The translations under genes and the position numbers were made by a program. The notes below the pieces were generated by a model. It ran no database searches. It saw nothing but the letters and a program-made list of their open reading frames with translations, and was not told where the DNA came from. From the NCBI RefSeq assembly GCF_009720655.1, contig NZ_WNKS01000003.1, positions 310,001-374,000 of the forward strand: a stretch of DNA of 64,000 nt, given 5' to 3'. Of this stretch, positions 35,230 to 43,428 are shown in pieces; the first letter of the stretch is position 1; each line of letters starts with the position of its first letter. This stretch comes from Rhodoblastus acidophilus. GTDB lineage: Bacteria; Pseudomonadota; Alphaproteobacteria; Rhizobiales; Beijerinckiaceae.

Positions 35230-37893
35230 TTACTGCTGCAAGCACCCGCGCACGAATTTGATCCGGTCGACGACGTCAAGCTTTTCCGCCAGAGCCTTCT
35301 CGCGGCATTCCTTGAGCTTGTCGACCTTCTGCTCCATTTTCTGCACGAAGTCGATTTCGTCCGAAACCGGCCCGTCGGCGGCGGCCGCCTTCACACCTTC
35401 CAGCCTCTTGATGTCGTCGGGCGTCAACTGCGGCCGGTCGAGCTTGATCGTCAACTTGTCGAGTTTTGCGGTCAGCGGGAACGGCGGCTGATAGTCCGCG
35501 TCGTTCACCCCCGTCAGCGTGTCGGAGCCGATATCAAAACTCTCGTCCCATTGCAGGATCATCGGCAGGGTGCGCTCCATTTTTTGGGTGGCGACAACCT
35601 TGCCGTCGACCTTCAACTCGCCGACGCCGGAGCGGCCGACGCCGGAGAAGTTGTTGAAAGCCAGCGTGCCCGGGCCGAGGCCGTCATATTTGAAATCGAA
35701 CTCGACCGTATGTTTGCCCGGCGCGAGCGCATCCGGGCCTTCCCATTTGAGGCGCTTGAGGTCGACGAGGTTCCACAGGAACACCGGCTTGCCCTTGAGC
35801 AGGTAGAAACCGTAACCGCCGAAGCGGCCGCCGGAGGTGAGGATCATGCCCTCGCCGCCCTGCTGCGGAACGTCGAGATCGGCCGTGACCGTATAGGACG
35901 TGTTCAGCAGCAGCGGCGAATCGCCCTGCGGCAGACCGACCATCGGCCGCGTGTAGACGAACTCGGTCCGCCCGGCGGTGATGTTGGGGCGTGGCGCCAC
36001 CACGCGCGCCGCCACGGAGGCGTCGAGCGGGAAAACTTGATGCTTCTTCGCCTCCTGAACAAAGGCTTCGCGCAGCTCGGCGACCTTGAGCGGGTGTTTG
36101 TCGGCGATATCGTCGGTCTGGTTCCAATTCTTGCGCAAGTCGTAGAGCTGGAACACCTGATTGTTGAGCGGGTCCGGGTTCGCCGGACCGAACGCCTCCC
36201 AGGGCGCGCGGTTGACCTTGGTGCTGAGCAGCCAGCCCTCGTCATACAGCGCCCACTGGCCCATCATCTCGAAATACTGGAGCTTGTGGCGCGTGGGAGC
36301 CTTGGCGTTCTCGGCGTCGAACGTATAGGCGAAACTCGTTCCCTCGATGGGCGCCTGCTTGATGCCATCGACCATTTCGGGCGCCTTGATGCCGGCGGCT
36401 TCCAGGACTGTCGGCATGACGTCGATGACATGGGTGAACTGCTCACGCAGGCCGCCCTTGTCCTTGATCCGCGCCGGCCAGGACACCACCATGTTCTGGT
36501 TGACGCCGCCGAGCCGTGACGCATTCTGTTTGAACCAGTCGAACGGCGTGTCAAAAGCCCAGGACCAGCCGGCCGACATGTGGTTGTAGGTCTGCTCCGT
36601 GCCCCACACGTCATAAAACTTCATCTGCACTTCGGCCGGAATTTGGTTGAGGCCGTTGAAGAAGGCGACCTCGTTCGGCGTGCCCAGGGGGCCGCCCTCG
36701 GCGCTCGTCCCATTGTCGCCGTTGATGTAGATGACCAGCGTATTATCGGGATCGCCCAGGCTCTTCATGGCCTCGACGACGCGGCCGGTCTCATGGTCGC
36801 TGTAAGCGGCATAGGCCGCGAACACTTCGACCTGACGGATGAAAAGCTTCTTTTCAATATCCGTGAGCTGGTCCCAGGGCTTCAGCTTGTCGCTCGGCCA
36901 GGGCGTGAGCGTGGCGTCCTTGGGCACGATGCCGAGCCGCTTCTGGTTGTCAAAAATGCGTTCGCGCAGCTTTTCATAGCCGTCGTCGAACAGATGCTGC
37001 GCGTGGATCTTGTCGACCCAGTCCTGGGTCGGATGATGCGGCGCGTGGGTCGCGCCCGGCGCGTATTTGACGAACAGCGGCTTGGCAGGATCGATCTGAT
37101 GCATCCGCGTCATCCAGTCGATGGCGTCGTCCGCCATCGCCGTAACGAGGTTCCAGCTTCCCGGAGGTTTTCCAAGGAACGGGTATATTTGCGTGGTGTT
37201 GCGGAACAGATTTGGTTGCCACTGATTGGCGTCGCCGCCAACAAAACCGTAGAAATATTCAAAGCCCATCCCGGTCGGCCACTGGTCGAACGGACCGGCT
37301 TGGCTCGCCGCGAAAGCCGGCGTGTTGTGGTCCTTGCCGAACCAGGAGGTGTGGTAGCCGTTTTCGAGCAGAACGCGCCCGATGGTCGCCTTGTCCTTGG
37401 CGATGATGCTGTTGTAGCCGGGATAACCGGTCGATTGCTCGGAAATGACGCCGAAGCCGGCGGAATGGTGGTTGCGCCCGGTGATCAGCGCGGCGCGGGT
37501 CGGCGAGCACAGCGCGGTGGAGAACATGCGGGTGTAGCGCAGGCCTTCCTGCGCGATCTCGTCCATCGTCGGGGTCGGAATGACGCCGCCGAACGTTCCG
37601 GGCACGCCGAAGCCGGCGTCGTCGGTGATGACCAGCAGCACGTTCGGCGCGCCCTTGGGCGGGACGACGCGCGGCGCCCACCAGGGCGTCGATTGCAGCG
37701 CGTCATGCTTGATGAGCCCGCCGAATTTCGGGTCGGGCGGCGGCAACTGCTTTCCGTCGATCGTCGTCGTGGCGCCGGGCGAGCCCAGCACGCCCGTGAC
37801 CTCCTGCGCCGGGGCCGGAGCTGCGGCGCCAAAGGCGACCAGAGCGCCGAGCGCCCAGACGGATGCGCTTCTTGTCCAGGCGTTCGCGCGCAT
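35230..37893 (-). CDS. Exported arylsulfatase (Cys type)
   Basis: An 887-residue sulfatase: signal peptide MRANAWTRSASVWALGALVA..APA, metal site VLLVITDDAGFG, active-site motif ALCSPTRAALITGRNHHSAG with Cys129 to be converted to formylglycine, then GKDHNTPAF, YINGDNG and a C-terminal beta-rich domain of about 200 residues. It would hydrolyse sulfate esters in the periplasm for sulfur supply. The frame is open to 38049; ATG 37893 gives a normal signal peptide, while ATG 37968 is the alternative. Beside it lies a decayed maturase; no intact maturase or FGE gene is in the window. Confidence 0.92.
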   Translation of the reverse strand: MRANAWTRSASVWALGALVAFGAAAPAPAQEVTGVLGSPGATTTIDGKQLPPPDPKFGGLIKHDALQSTPWWAPRVVPPKGAPNVLLVITDDAGFGVPGTFGGVIPTPTMDEIAQEGLRYTRMFSTALCSPTRAALITGRNHHSAGFGVISEQSTGYPGYNSIIAKDKATIGRVLLENGYHTSWFGKDHNTPAFAASQAGPFDQWPTGMGFEYFYGFVGGDANQWQPNLFRNTTQIYPFLGKPPGSWNLVTAMADDAIDWMTRMHQIDPAKPLFVKYAPGATHAPHHPTQDWVDKIHAQHLFDDGYEKLRERIFDNQKRLGIVPKDATLTPWPSDKLKPWDQLTDIEKKLFIRQVEVFAAYAAYSDHETGRVVEAMKSLGDPDNTLVIYINGDNGTSAEGGPLGTPNEVAFFNGLNQIPAEVQMKFYDVWGTEQTYNHMSAGWSWAFDTPFDWFKQNASRLGGVNQNMVVSWPARIKDKGGLREQFTHVIDVMPTVLEAAGIKAPEMVDGIKQAPIEGTSFAYTFDAENAKAPTRHKLQYFEMMGQWALYDEGWLLSTKVNRAPWEAFGPANPDPLNNQVFQLYDLRKNWNQTDDIADKHPLKVAELREAFVQEAKKHQVFPLDASVAARVVAPRPNITAGRTEFVYTRPMVGLPQGDSPLLLNTSYTVTADLDVPQQGGEGMILTSGGRFGGYGFYLLKGKPVFLWNLVDLKRLKWEGPDALAPGKHTVEFDFKYDGLGPGTLAFNNFSGVGRSGVGELKVDGKVVATQKMERTLPMILQWDESFDIGSDTLTGVNDADYQPPFPLTAKLDKLTIKLDRPQLTPDDIKRLEGVKAAAADGPVSDEIDFVQKMEQKVDKLKECREKALAEKLDVVDRIKFVRGCLQQ

Positions 37894-38302
37894 CGCCTTG
37901 TCCGACGGCGCGTTGGCGCGATTGAATGAGAGCGCGGCGAACGGGGCTTTCGCTAGATCCTTGATCATCGGATGTCCCATCGTAAGGCGGGTCGTGGCGA
38001 ACCGCACGGCCTGGATGCAATCAGAGTTTCGCCGGTTGATCCTGTTCAAGCCGGAAAATAGGTCAAGGACGGATTTCGCCAGAAACGGGGACAGTTCTCG
38101 CCGTCGGCGTCACGCGGCGCGTGCAGGGTCAACCCACGACCAAGCAACTGATGTCACGGTCAAGTTTCGCCCGCGCATTCCACACGGTTTCGCCGGCGCG
38201 CGCCTTGCTGTGCTTCGGCGCGGTCGCAACTGTTCCAAAAAAATATAATTCCTGAAAGCGCGAGGCGGCCAGGCGTCCCGCTGGGGGCGCCTGGCCCTCA
38301 CG
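37894..38302. other. Upstream region of the sulfatase gene
   Basis: 409 bases. The left part may belong to a longer sulfatase reading frame; the rest should hold its promoter. A hairpin at 38267-38296 follows the next small gene. No other gene seen. Confidence 0.45.
38267..38296 (-). terminator. Hairpin after small peptide gene
   Basis: GGCCAGGCG / CGCCTGGCC with an inner CCC/GGG, seven bases past the stop of the peptide gene at 38303. No T-run. Confidence 0.45.
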
Positions 38303-38419
38303 TTATTTCCCGCCAGCGCTGGCGGAATTGCCCTCGCAAGCCTGCGCCGAGTTGGCGGAGACAGCCGGAATCCCGACCGCGAGCATCAGAGCGAGCACCA
38401 CAAAACCCATTTTGCGCAT
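38303..38419 (-). CDS. Short secreted peptide (38 aa)
   Basis: ATG 38419 to TAA 38303 encodes MRKMGFVVLALMLAVGIPAV-SANSAQA-CEGNSASAGGK: a clean signal peptide with SxA sites, leaving a tiny mature part that starts with or near a Cys. Too short for standard gene filters. It lies between rhlE and the sulfatase on the same strand and is followed by a hairpin. Function unknown; it could be a chance ORF, but the signal peptide is convincing. Confidence 0.5.
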   Translation of the reverse strand: MRKMGFVVLALMLAVGIPAVSANSAQACEGNSASAGGK

Positions 38420-38500
38420 CTTGAGGTTCCCTAGGTTTCGTCAACGTCCAGGCGATCACGCCGAGCCCTATGTGGGGGCTCGGCGGCCGGATGGAAGAGG

Positions 38501-39829
38501 TCAGCCGCGACGCGCCTGAGAGCGTCCGCCTTCCGCGTGCGACCGCGACGCCGGCCGGCCCTGGCCGTCCCGACGCGGAGCCGGCCTTGCGGCGGCGGGA
38601 GCGCCATTCGCGGGACGCGCACCATTGGCGGGACGCCCGCCGTTCTGGGGACGTCCGCCGCGCTTCTTCGGCGCCGGCGCGGCCTCGACGGGCGCGTTGG
38701 GATCGAGACGCAGATCGGTCGCCGGAATCGCCTGTTTCGTCAGTTTCTCGATCGCGCGCAAAAGGTCGCGCTCCTCGTGATCGCACAAGGAAATGGCCTC
38801 GCCCTCCGCTCCGGCGCGCGCCGTGCGGCCGATGCGATGCACATAGGCCTCCGGAACTTCCGGCAGCTCGAAATTGACGACATGGCTGACCGCGTCGATG
38901 TCGATGCCGCGCGCGGCGATATCGGTGGCGACGAGAACCGCCACCTTGCCGGCGCGAAATCCCTCCAGCGCGCGCAGACGCTGGTTCTGGCTCTTGTTGC
39001 CGTGAATCGCCTCCGCCGTCAGCCCGGCGTCGAGCAGGGCCGAGGCGACGCGGTCGGCGCCGCGCTTGGTGCGGGTGAAGACGATGGAGCGGCTGAAATC
39101 GGGCTTTTGCAGCAGCTCAACCAAGACCTCGCGCTTGCGCTTGGACTCGACATGGATCACCCGCTGCGCCACGCGGTCCGCCGTCTTGGCCACCGGGGTC
39201 ACCGAGACTTTGACCGGATTGAAAAGCATTTCGCCGGCGAGCGTGGCGATTTCCGTCGGCATGGTCGCCGAGAAGAACAGGGTTTGCCGCGCCTTCGGCA
39301 GTTTCGAAAAGATCTTTCGAATCGGCACGAGGAAGCCGAGGTCGAGCATGTGGTCGGCCTCGTCCAGCACCACGGCGTGGGTGCCGTCGAGCCGCAGATT
39401 GCCCTGCTGCATGTGGTCGAGCAGGCGGCCGGGGGTGGCGACGAGCACGTCCAGGCCGCGCGAAAGCGCCTGCACCTGGGCGCCGAAGCCGACGCCGCCG
39501 AAAATGGTGGCGACGCGCAACCCGGCGAAGCGGCCATAGGCCCTGAAACTGTCGCCGATCTGGGCGGCCAGTTCGCGGGTCGGGGCGAGCACGAGAACGC
39601 GGGTCTGCTTGGGGCGGGGATGTTCGGGATAGGCGAGCAGCCGGGTGATCAGCGGCGTGGCGAAAGCGCAGGTCTTGCCGGTGCCGGTCTGGGCTATCCC
39701 CAGGAGGTCGCGCCCTTCGAGCAGGGGCGGAATGGCTTGCGCCTGAATGGGGGTGGGGGTTTCGTAACCTTCGGTCTTAAGAGCGCGCAAAATGGTCTCG
39801 GCGAGGCCGAGATCGGAAAAATTGGTCAT
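38501..39829 (-). CDS. rhlE: DEAD-box RNA helicase, RhlE type
   Basis: A 442-residue helicase: Q motif region FSDLGLAETILRALKTEGYE-TPTPIQAQAIP, motif I AQTGTGKT, Ia APTRELAAQ, Ib TPGRL, II VLDEADHMLD, III FSATMP, IV SIVFTRTK, V ATDIAARGIDI, VI HRIGRTARAG. The tail from about residue 385 is Ala/Pro/Arg/Gly-rich (RPANGARPANGAPAAARPAP), typical of RhlE. Acts in RNA remodelling and cold adaptation; a cold-shock protein gene is its upstream neighbour on the same strand (218-base gap). Confidence 0.95.
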   Translation of the reverse strand: MTNFSDLGLAETILRALKTEGYETPTPIQAQAIPPLLEGRDLLGIAQTGTGKTCAFATPLITRLLAYPEHPRPKQTRVLVLAPTRELAAQIGDSFRAYGRFAGLRVATIFGGVGFGAQVQALSRGLDVLVATPGRLLDHMQQGNLRLDGTHAVVLDEADHMLDLGFLVPIRKIFSKLPKARQTLFFSATMPTEIATLAGEMLFNPVKVSVTPVAKTADRVAQRVIHVESKRKREVLVELLQKPDFSRSIVFTRTKRGADRVASALLDAGLTAEAIHGNKSQNQRLRALEGFRAGKVAVLVATDIAARGIDIDAVSHVVNFELPEVPEAYVHRIGRTARAGAEGEAISLCDHEERDLLRAIEKLTKQAIPATDLRLDPNAPVEAAPAPKKRGGRPQNGGRPANGARPANGAPAAARPAPRRDGQGRPASRSHAEGGRSQARRG

Positions 39830-40047
39830 TGTTGCTTTCGTGGGGCCGCGCCCGCGCCATGGGCGTCGGGACGGTCGCAGAAGGCCCCGCACGGAATGGG
39901 CCGACTGTCAAAGAAATCCGGGCGACGCATGAATTTCAAGAAATTCGCGTCCCATGCGCCGGCAGTTTTTTCCATCCCGCCCGTCCGTTCACCGGGTGGC
40001 GGAATGGAGAGTCGGCAAGACCAAGGTCTTGCCGCAAAAGTCGCTGT

Positions 40048-40257
40048 TCAGGAGACCTGCAGCTTGTCCGCCGAGGACTTGCCGGTGCGACGGTCGACCA
40101 CGATCTCGTAGGTGACCTTCTGGCCCTCGTTGAGGCCGGCCAGGCCAGCCCGCTCAACGGCGGAGACATGGACGAAGACGTCGCCGCCGCCGGCGTCCGG
40201 CGCGATGAAGCCGTAGCCCTTGGTGGCGTTGAACCATTTTACGGTTCCAGTAGACAT
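40048..40257 (-). CDS. cspA: Cold-shock protein (CspA family)
   Basis: A 69-residue nucleic-acid-binding cold-shock domain: [19 protein letters not shown] (RNP1) and [14 protein letters not shown] (RNP2), ending [12 protein letters not shown]. Full length. The 281-base gap to the divergent por operon must include its leader, which in this family can be structured and cold-responsive, though I could not identify a conserved element. Confidence 0.96.
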   Translation of the reverse strand: MSTGTVKWFNATKGYGFIAPDAGGGDVFVHVSAVERAGLAGLNEGQKVTYEIVVDRRTGKSSADKLQVS

Positions 40258-40538
40258 GGGAGTACTTTCCTGAAGGCGGTAATCATGCGGGGCGCTCTCC
40301 GCGCCCTGCCCGGTTCTATCGATGTTGTGGAGATCATTGACGCGCTTGAGCGCGAAATCGCCCCCGAAGCGCGAGCCCTGGGGCCAAAACTCGATTTTGT
40401 TCAGATAGCAGTCAATCGTGTCCGAAACAAGGCGCGATCTTTGCGAGATGTCAAGGCGAGGTCATGGAAACCGAGGCATGATGTGCTTAAGGTAAAAGGC
40501 CGGCGACAGACTGGCGACCCCATGGGCAGGAGACGCAG

Positions 40539-41117
40539 GTGTTTCAGATCCGGATTCATGGCCGGGGCGGCCAAGGCGTGGTCACCGGGGCGGAGATGCT
40601 CTCGGTCGCCGCCTTTATGGAGGGGCGTCACGCCCAGGCATTTCCCAGTTTCGGCTCCGAGCGCACCGGCGCGCCGGTGGTCGCCTTTTGCCGAATCGAC
40701 GACAAGGAGATCCGCTTACGCGAACCGATCCAGGATCCGGATTGCCTGATCCTGCAAGACCCGACGCTGCCGCGCGTGGTCGACGTGTTTTCCGGCCTGC
40801 GTCCGGGCGGCTATCTGCTGGTCAACACCAACAAGACTTTTGACGACCTCCACCTGCGCGCGCTGGCGGACAAACTGCCGCCGGGCCACGCCAGGATCGT
40901 GCCGGCCACCGAACTGGCGCTCAAACACGTCAAGCGTCCCGCGCCCAACGCCGCCCTGCTCGGCGCCTTCGCCGCGCTCACCGGCCTCGTCCATTTCGAC
41001 AGCGTCAAGCGCGCCATTCTCCAGGCGTTTCCGGGAAAAGTCGGCGAGGCCAACAGCGCCGCCGCCCAGGAAGCCTACGATCTCGTCATGGTTCAGGAAC
41101 GCGCGGCAACCGCCTGA
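40539..41117 (+). CDS. porG: 2-oxoacid:ferredoxin oxidoreductase gamma subunit
   Basis: A 192-residue gamma subunit: IRIHGRGGQGVVTGAEMLSVAAFMEG and AFPSFGSERTGAPVVAFCRI are the conserved blocks. With the alpha and beta subunits it forms the enzyme that oxidises pyruvate or a related 2-oxoacid to acyl-CoA and CO2, passing electrons to ferredoxin, or runs in reverse. GTG 40539 with AGGAGA upstream. First gene of a tight four-gene operon (gaps 13, 6 and 9 bases). Confidence 0.93.
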   Translation: MFQIRIHGRGGQGVVTGAEMLSVAAFMEGRHAQAFPSFGSERTGAPVVAFCRIDDKEIRLREPIQDPDCLILQDPTLPRVVDVFSGLRPGGYLLVNTNKTFDDLHLRALADKLPPGHARIVPATELALKHVKRPAPNAALLGAFAALTGLVHFDSVKRAILQAFPGKVGEANSAAAQEAYDLVMVQERAATA

Positions 41118-41130
41118 GGAGCGCCCAACA

Positions 41131-42393
41131 ATGCTGAAGCAAATGGAAGGGTCCCACGCGGTCGCCGAGGCCATCGCGCTGTGCCGTCCCGAAGTCATCT
41201 GCGCCTATCCGATCACGCCGCAGACCCATATCGTCGAGGGCGTGGGCGAGCTGGTGAAATCCGGCGCGCTGGAAAATTGCGAATTCATCAACGTCGAAAG
41301 CGAATTCGCCGCTTTGTCGGTGGCGATTGGCGCCTCCGCCGCCGGCGCCCGCGCCTACACGGCGACAGCCTCGCAAGGCCTGCTGTTCATGGCGGAAGCG
41401 GTTTACAACGCCGCCGGCCTCGGCCTGCCCATCGTCATGACGCTCGGCAACCGGGCCATCGGCGCGCCCATCAACATCTGGAACGACCATTCCGACGCCA
41501 TGTCGATGCGCGACGCCGGCTGGATGCAGCTGTTCGCCGAAAACAACCAGGAGGCGGTCGACCTTCACATCATCGCCTTCCGGCTGGCGGAAGAGCTGTC
41601 CATGCCGGTGATGGTCTGCGTCGACGGTTTTATCCTCACCCACGCCTTCGAACGCGTCGACATCCCCGAGCAGGCGCAGGTCGACGCCTTCCTGCCGCCC
41701 TATGATCCCGTGCAGGTGCTCGATCCCGACAATCCCGCCTCGATCGGCGCCATGGTCGGCCCCGAGGCCTTTACCGAAGTCCGCTTCCTCGCCCATTACA
41801 AGCAGCGTCAAGCGCTGCGGCTGATCCCCGCGCTCTCCGACGATTTTGCCAAAATTTTCGGGCGGGCGTCGGGCGGCCTGCTGCGCGCCTACCGCACCGA
41901 GGACGCCGAGACCATTGTCGTCGCCATGGGCTCCGTGGTCGGCACCATCAAGGACGTCGTCGACGAGTTGCGCGACGAGGGCCAAAAGATCGGCGTGGTC
42001 ACTTTGGTGTCCTACCGCCCCTTCCCGGTCGAGGCTTTGCGCGACATCCTGAAAACCGCGAAGCATGTCGTGGTGGTCGAAAAGAGCATTTCGGTGGGCT
42101 TGGGCGGACCGCTCGCCGACAACACCGACGGCGTGCTGCGCAATCTCGAAAACCGGCCCCGGCTGCATTCGGCCATCGCCGGGCTCGGCGGGCGCCCGAT
42201 CACCCGCGCCTCGCTGAAACGATTGTTCCACGACGCGGCCCACGCGCCCTGGGAGGGACCGTTCTTCCTCGACCTCAACGAGCGCGTGGTCGGGCGCGAA
42301 ATCCACCGGGTTCGAAAAGTGCGCCGCTCCGGCTCGACGGCGGAAAACATTTTGCGACAGCTCGCGCTGGCCAGCCATCTTCCGCAGGAGTGA
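41131..42393 (+). CDS. porA: 2-oxoacid:ferredoxin oxidoreductase alpha subunit
   Basis: A 420-residue alpha subunit: MEGSHAVAEAIALCRPEVIC, AYPITPQTHIVE, FINVESEFAALSVAIGASA with the conserved Glu, and TATASQGLLFMAEAVYNAAG. The C-terminal half holds domain II and III (IVVAMGSVVGTIKDVVDEL, KIGVVTLVSYRPFP). The N-terminal pattern fits pyruvate-type enzymes. ATG 41131. The gene is thiamine-diphosphate-partnered through the beta subunit downstream. Confidence 0.94.
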   Translation: MLKQMEGSHAVAEAIALCRPEVICAYPITPQTHIVEGVGELVKSGALENCEFINVESEFAALSVAIGASAAGARAYTATASQGLLFMAEAVYNAAGLGLPIVMTLGNRAIGAPINIWNDHSDAMSMRDAGWMQLFAENNQEAVDLHIIAFRLAEELSMPVMVCVDGFILTHAFERVDIPEQAQVDAFLPPYDPVQVLDPDNPASIGAMVGPEAFTEVRFLAHYKQRQALRLIPALSDDFAKIFGRASGGLLRAYRTEDAETIVVAMGSVVGTIKDVVDELRDEGQKIGVVTLVSYRPFPVEALRDILKTAKHVVVVEKSISVGLGGPLADNTDGVLRNLENRPRLHSAIAGLGGRPITRASLKRLFHDAAHAPWEGPFFLDLNERVVGREIHRVRKVRRSGSTAENILRQLALASHLPQE

Positions 42394-42399
42394 GACGCC

Positions 42400-43419
42400 A
42401 TGGACGACAGCACGCTCACTCAGCAACAGAAGCTGAAATATTATCAAAAGGGCACGTTCACCGTCGGCAACCGCCTCGTCGCCGATGAAGAGCGGTCGGT
42501 GCAGGCGTCCGCCGAGCGCAGCAACGCTCTGACCTCGGGCCATCGCGCCTGCCAGGGGTGTGGCGAAGCGCTCGGCGCCCGCTACGCCATTGACGCCGCC
42601 ATGCGCGCCACCGGCAACGACCTGATCGCGGTGAACGCCACCGGCTGCCTGGAGGTGTTCACCACCCCCTATCCCGAAACCTCCTGGCAATTGCCCTGGC
42701 TGCACTCCCTGTTCGGCAATGCGGCGGCGGTGGCGACCGGCGTCGCGGCGGCCATGCGGGTGAAGGGCAAGAAGACGCGGGTGGTCGCCCAGGGCGGCGA
42801 CGGCGGCACCACCGACATCGGCTTCCAGTGCCTGTCCGGCATGTTTGAGCGCAACGACGACGTGCTCTACATCTGCTATGATAACGAAGGCTACATGAAC
42901 ACCGGCGTCCAGCGCTCTTCGGCGACTCCGCCGGCGGCGCGCACCGCCACCACGCCGGCGCTCGGGCCGGAGCCGGGCAATGTGTTTGGCACCGGCAAAT
43001 TCGTGCCAAAGATCGCGGTCGCCCACGGCATTCCCTATGTCGCCACCGCCACGGTCGCCGACCTCCGCGATCTCGAAGCCAAGGTCATCAAGGCCATGGG
43101 CATCACGGGCGCGCGCTACATCCAGATCAACGTCCCCTGCCCGCTCGGCTGGGGCGCGCCCTCCTACGACACGATAAAACTGGCGCGTCTGGCGGTGGAA
43201 TGCGGCCTCTATCCGATTTTCGAGGCGGAGCACGGCCGCATCACCCAATCGCGAAAGATCAGGCGGCAGGTTCCGGTGCGCGACTATCTGATCCTGCAAA
43301 AGCGCTACGCGCATCTCTTTCGCAACGGCGTCGACGACCCTCGGGTGCAAAGACTGCAAGCGATCTGCGACGCGCATATCGAGGAATACGGACTTCTGGG
43401 CGACGACGCTGAAGCGTGA
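42400..43419 (+). CDS. porB: 2-oxoacid:ferredoxin oxidoreductase beta subunit
   Basis: A 339-residue beta subunit holding thiamine diphosphate and a 4Fe-4S cluster. GHRACQGCGEALGARY gives two cluster cysteines, with VNATGCLEVFTT the third region; AQGGDGGTTDIGFQCLSGMF is the diphosphate/Mg block (GDG..), followed by NEGYMNTGVQRS and a later NVPCPLGWG cysteine. Typical PorB length. Translationally close to porA (six-base gap). Confidence 0.94.
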   Translation: MDDSTLTQQQKLKYYQKGTFTVGNRLVADEERSVQASAERSNALTSGHRACQGCGEALGARYAIDAAMRATGNDLIAVNATGCLEVFTTPYPETSWQLPWLHSLFGNAAAVATGVAAAMRVKGKKTRVVAQGGDGGTTDIGFQCLSGMFERNDDVLYICYDNEGYMNTGVQRSSATPPAARTATTPALGPEPGNVFGTGKFVPKIAVAHGIPYVATATVADLRDLEAKVIKAMGITGARYIQINVPCPLGWGAPSYDTIKLARLAVECGLYPIFEAEHGRITQSRKIRRQVPVRDYLILQKRYAHLFRNGVDDPRVQRLQAICDAHIEEYGLLGDDAEA

Positions 43420-43428
43420 GGCACGACC

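Noticed and set aside
40440-40538. Sigma-54 type promoter before the por operon
   Set aside because: A GG...GC pair is present at about 40477-40490, but its spacing is 8 rather than 10 bases and flanking consensus is missing.
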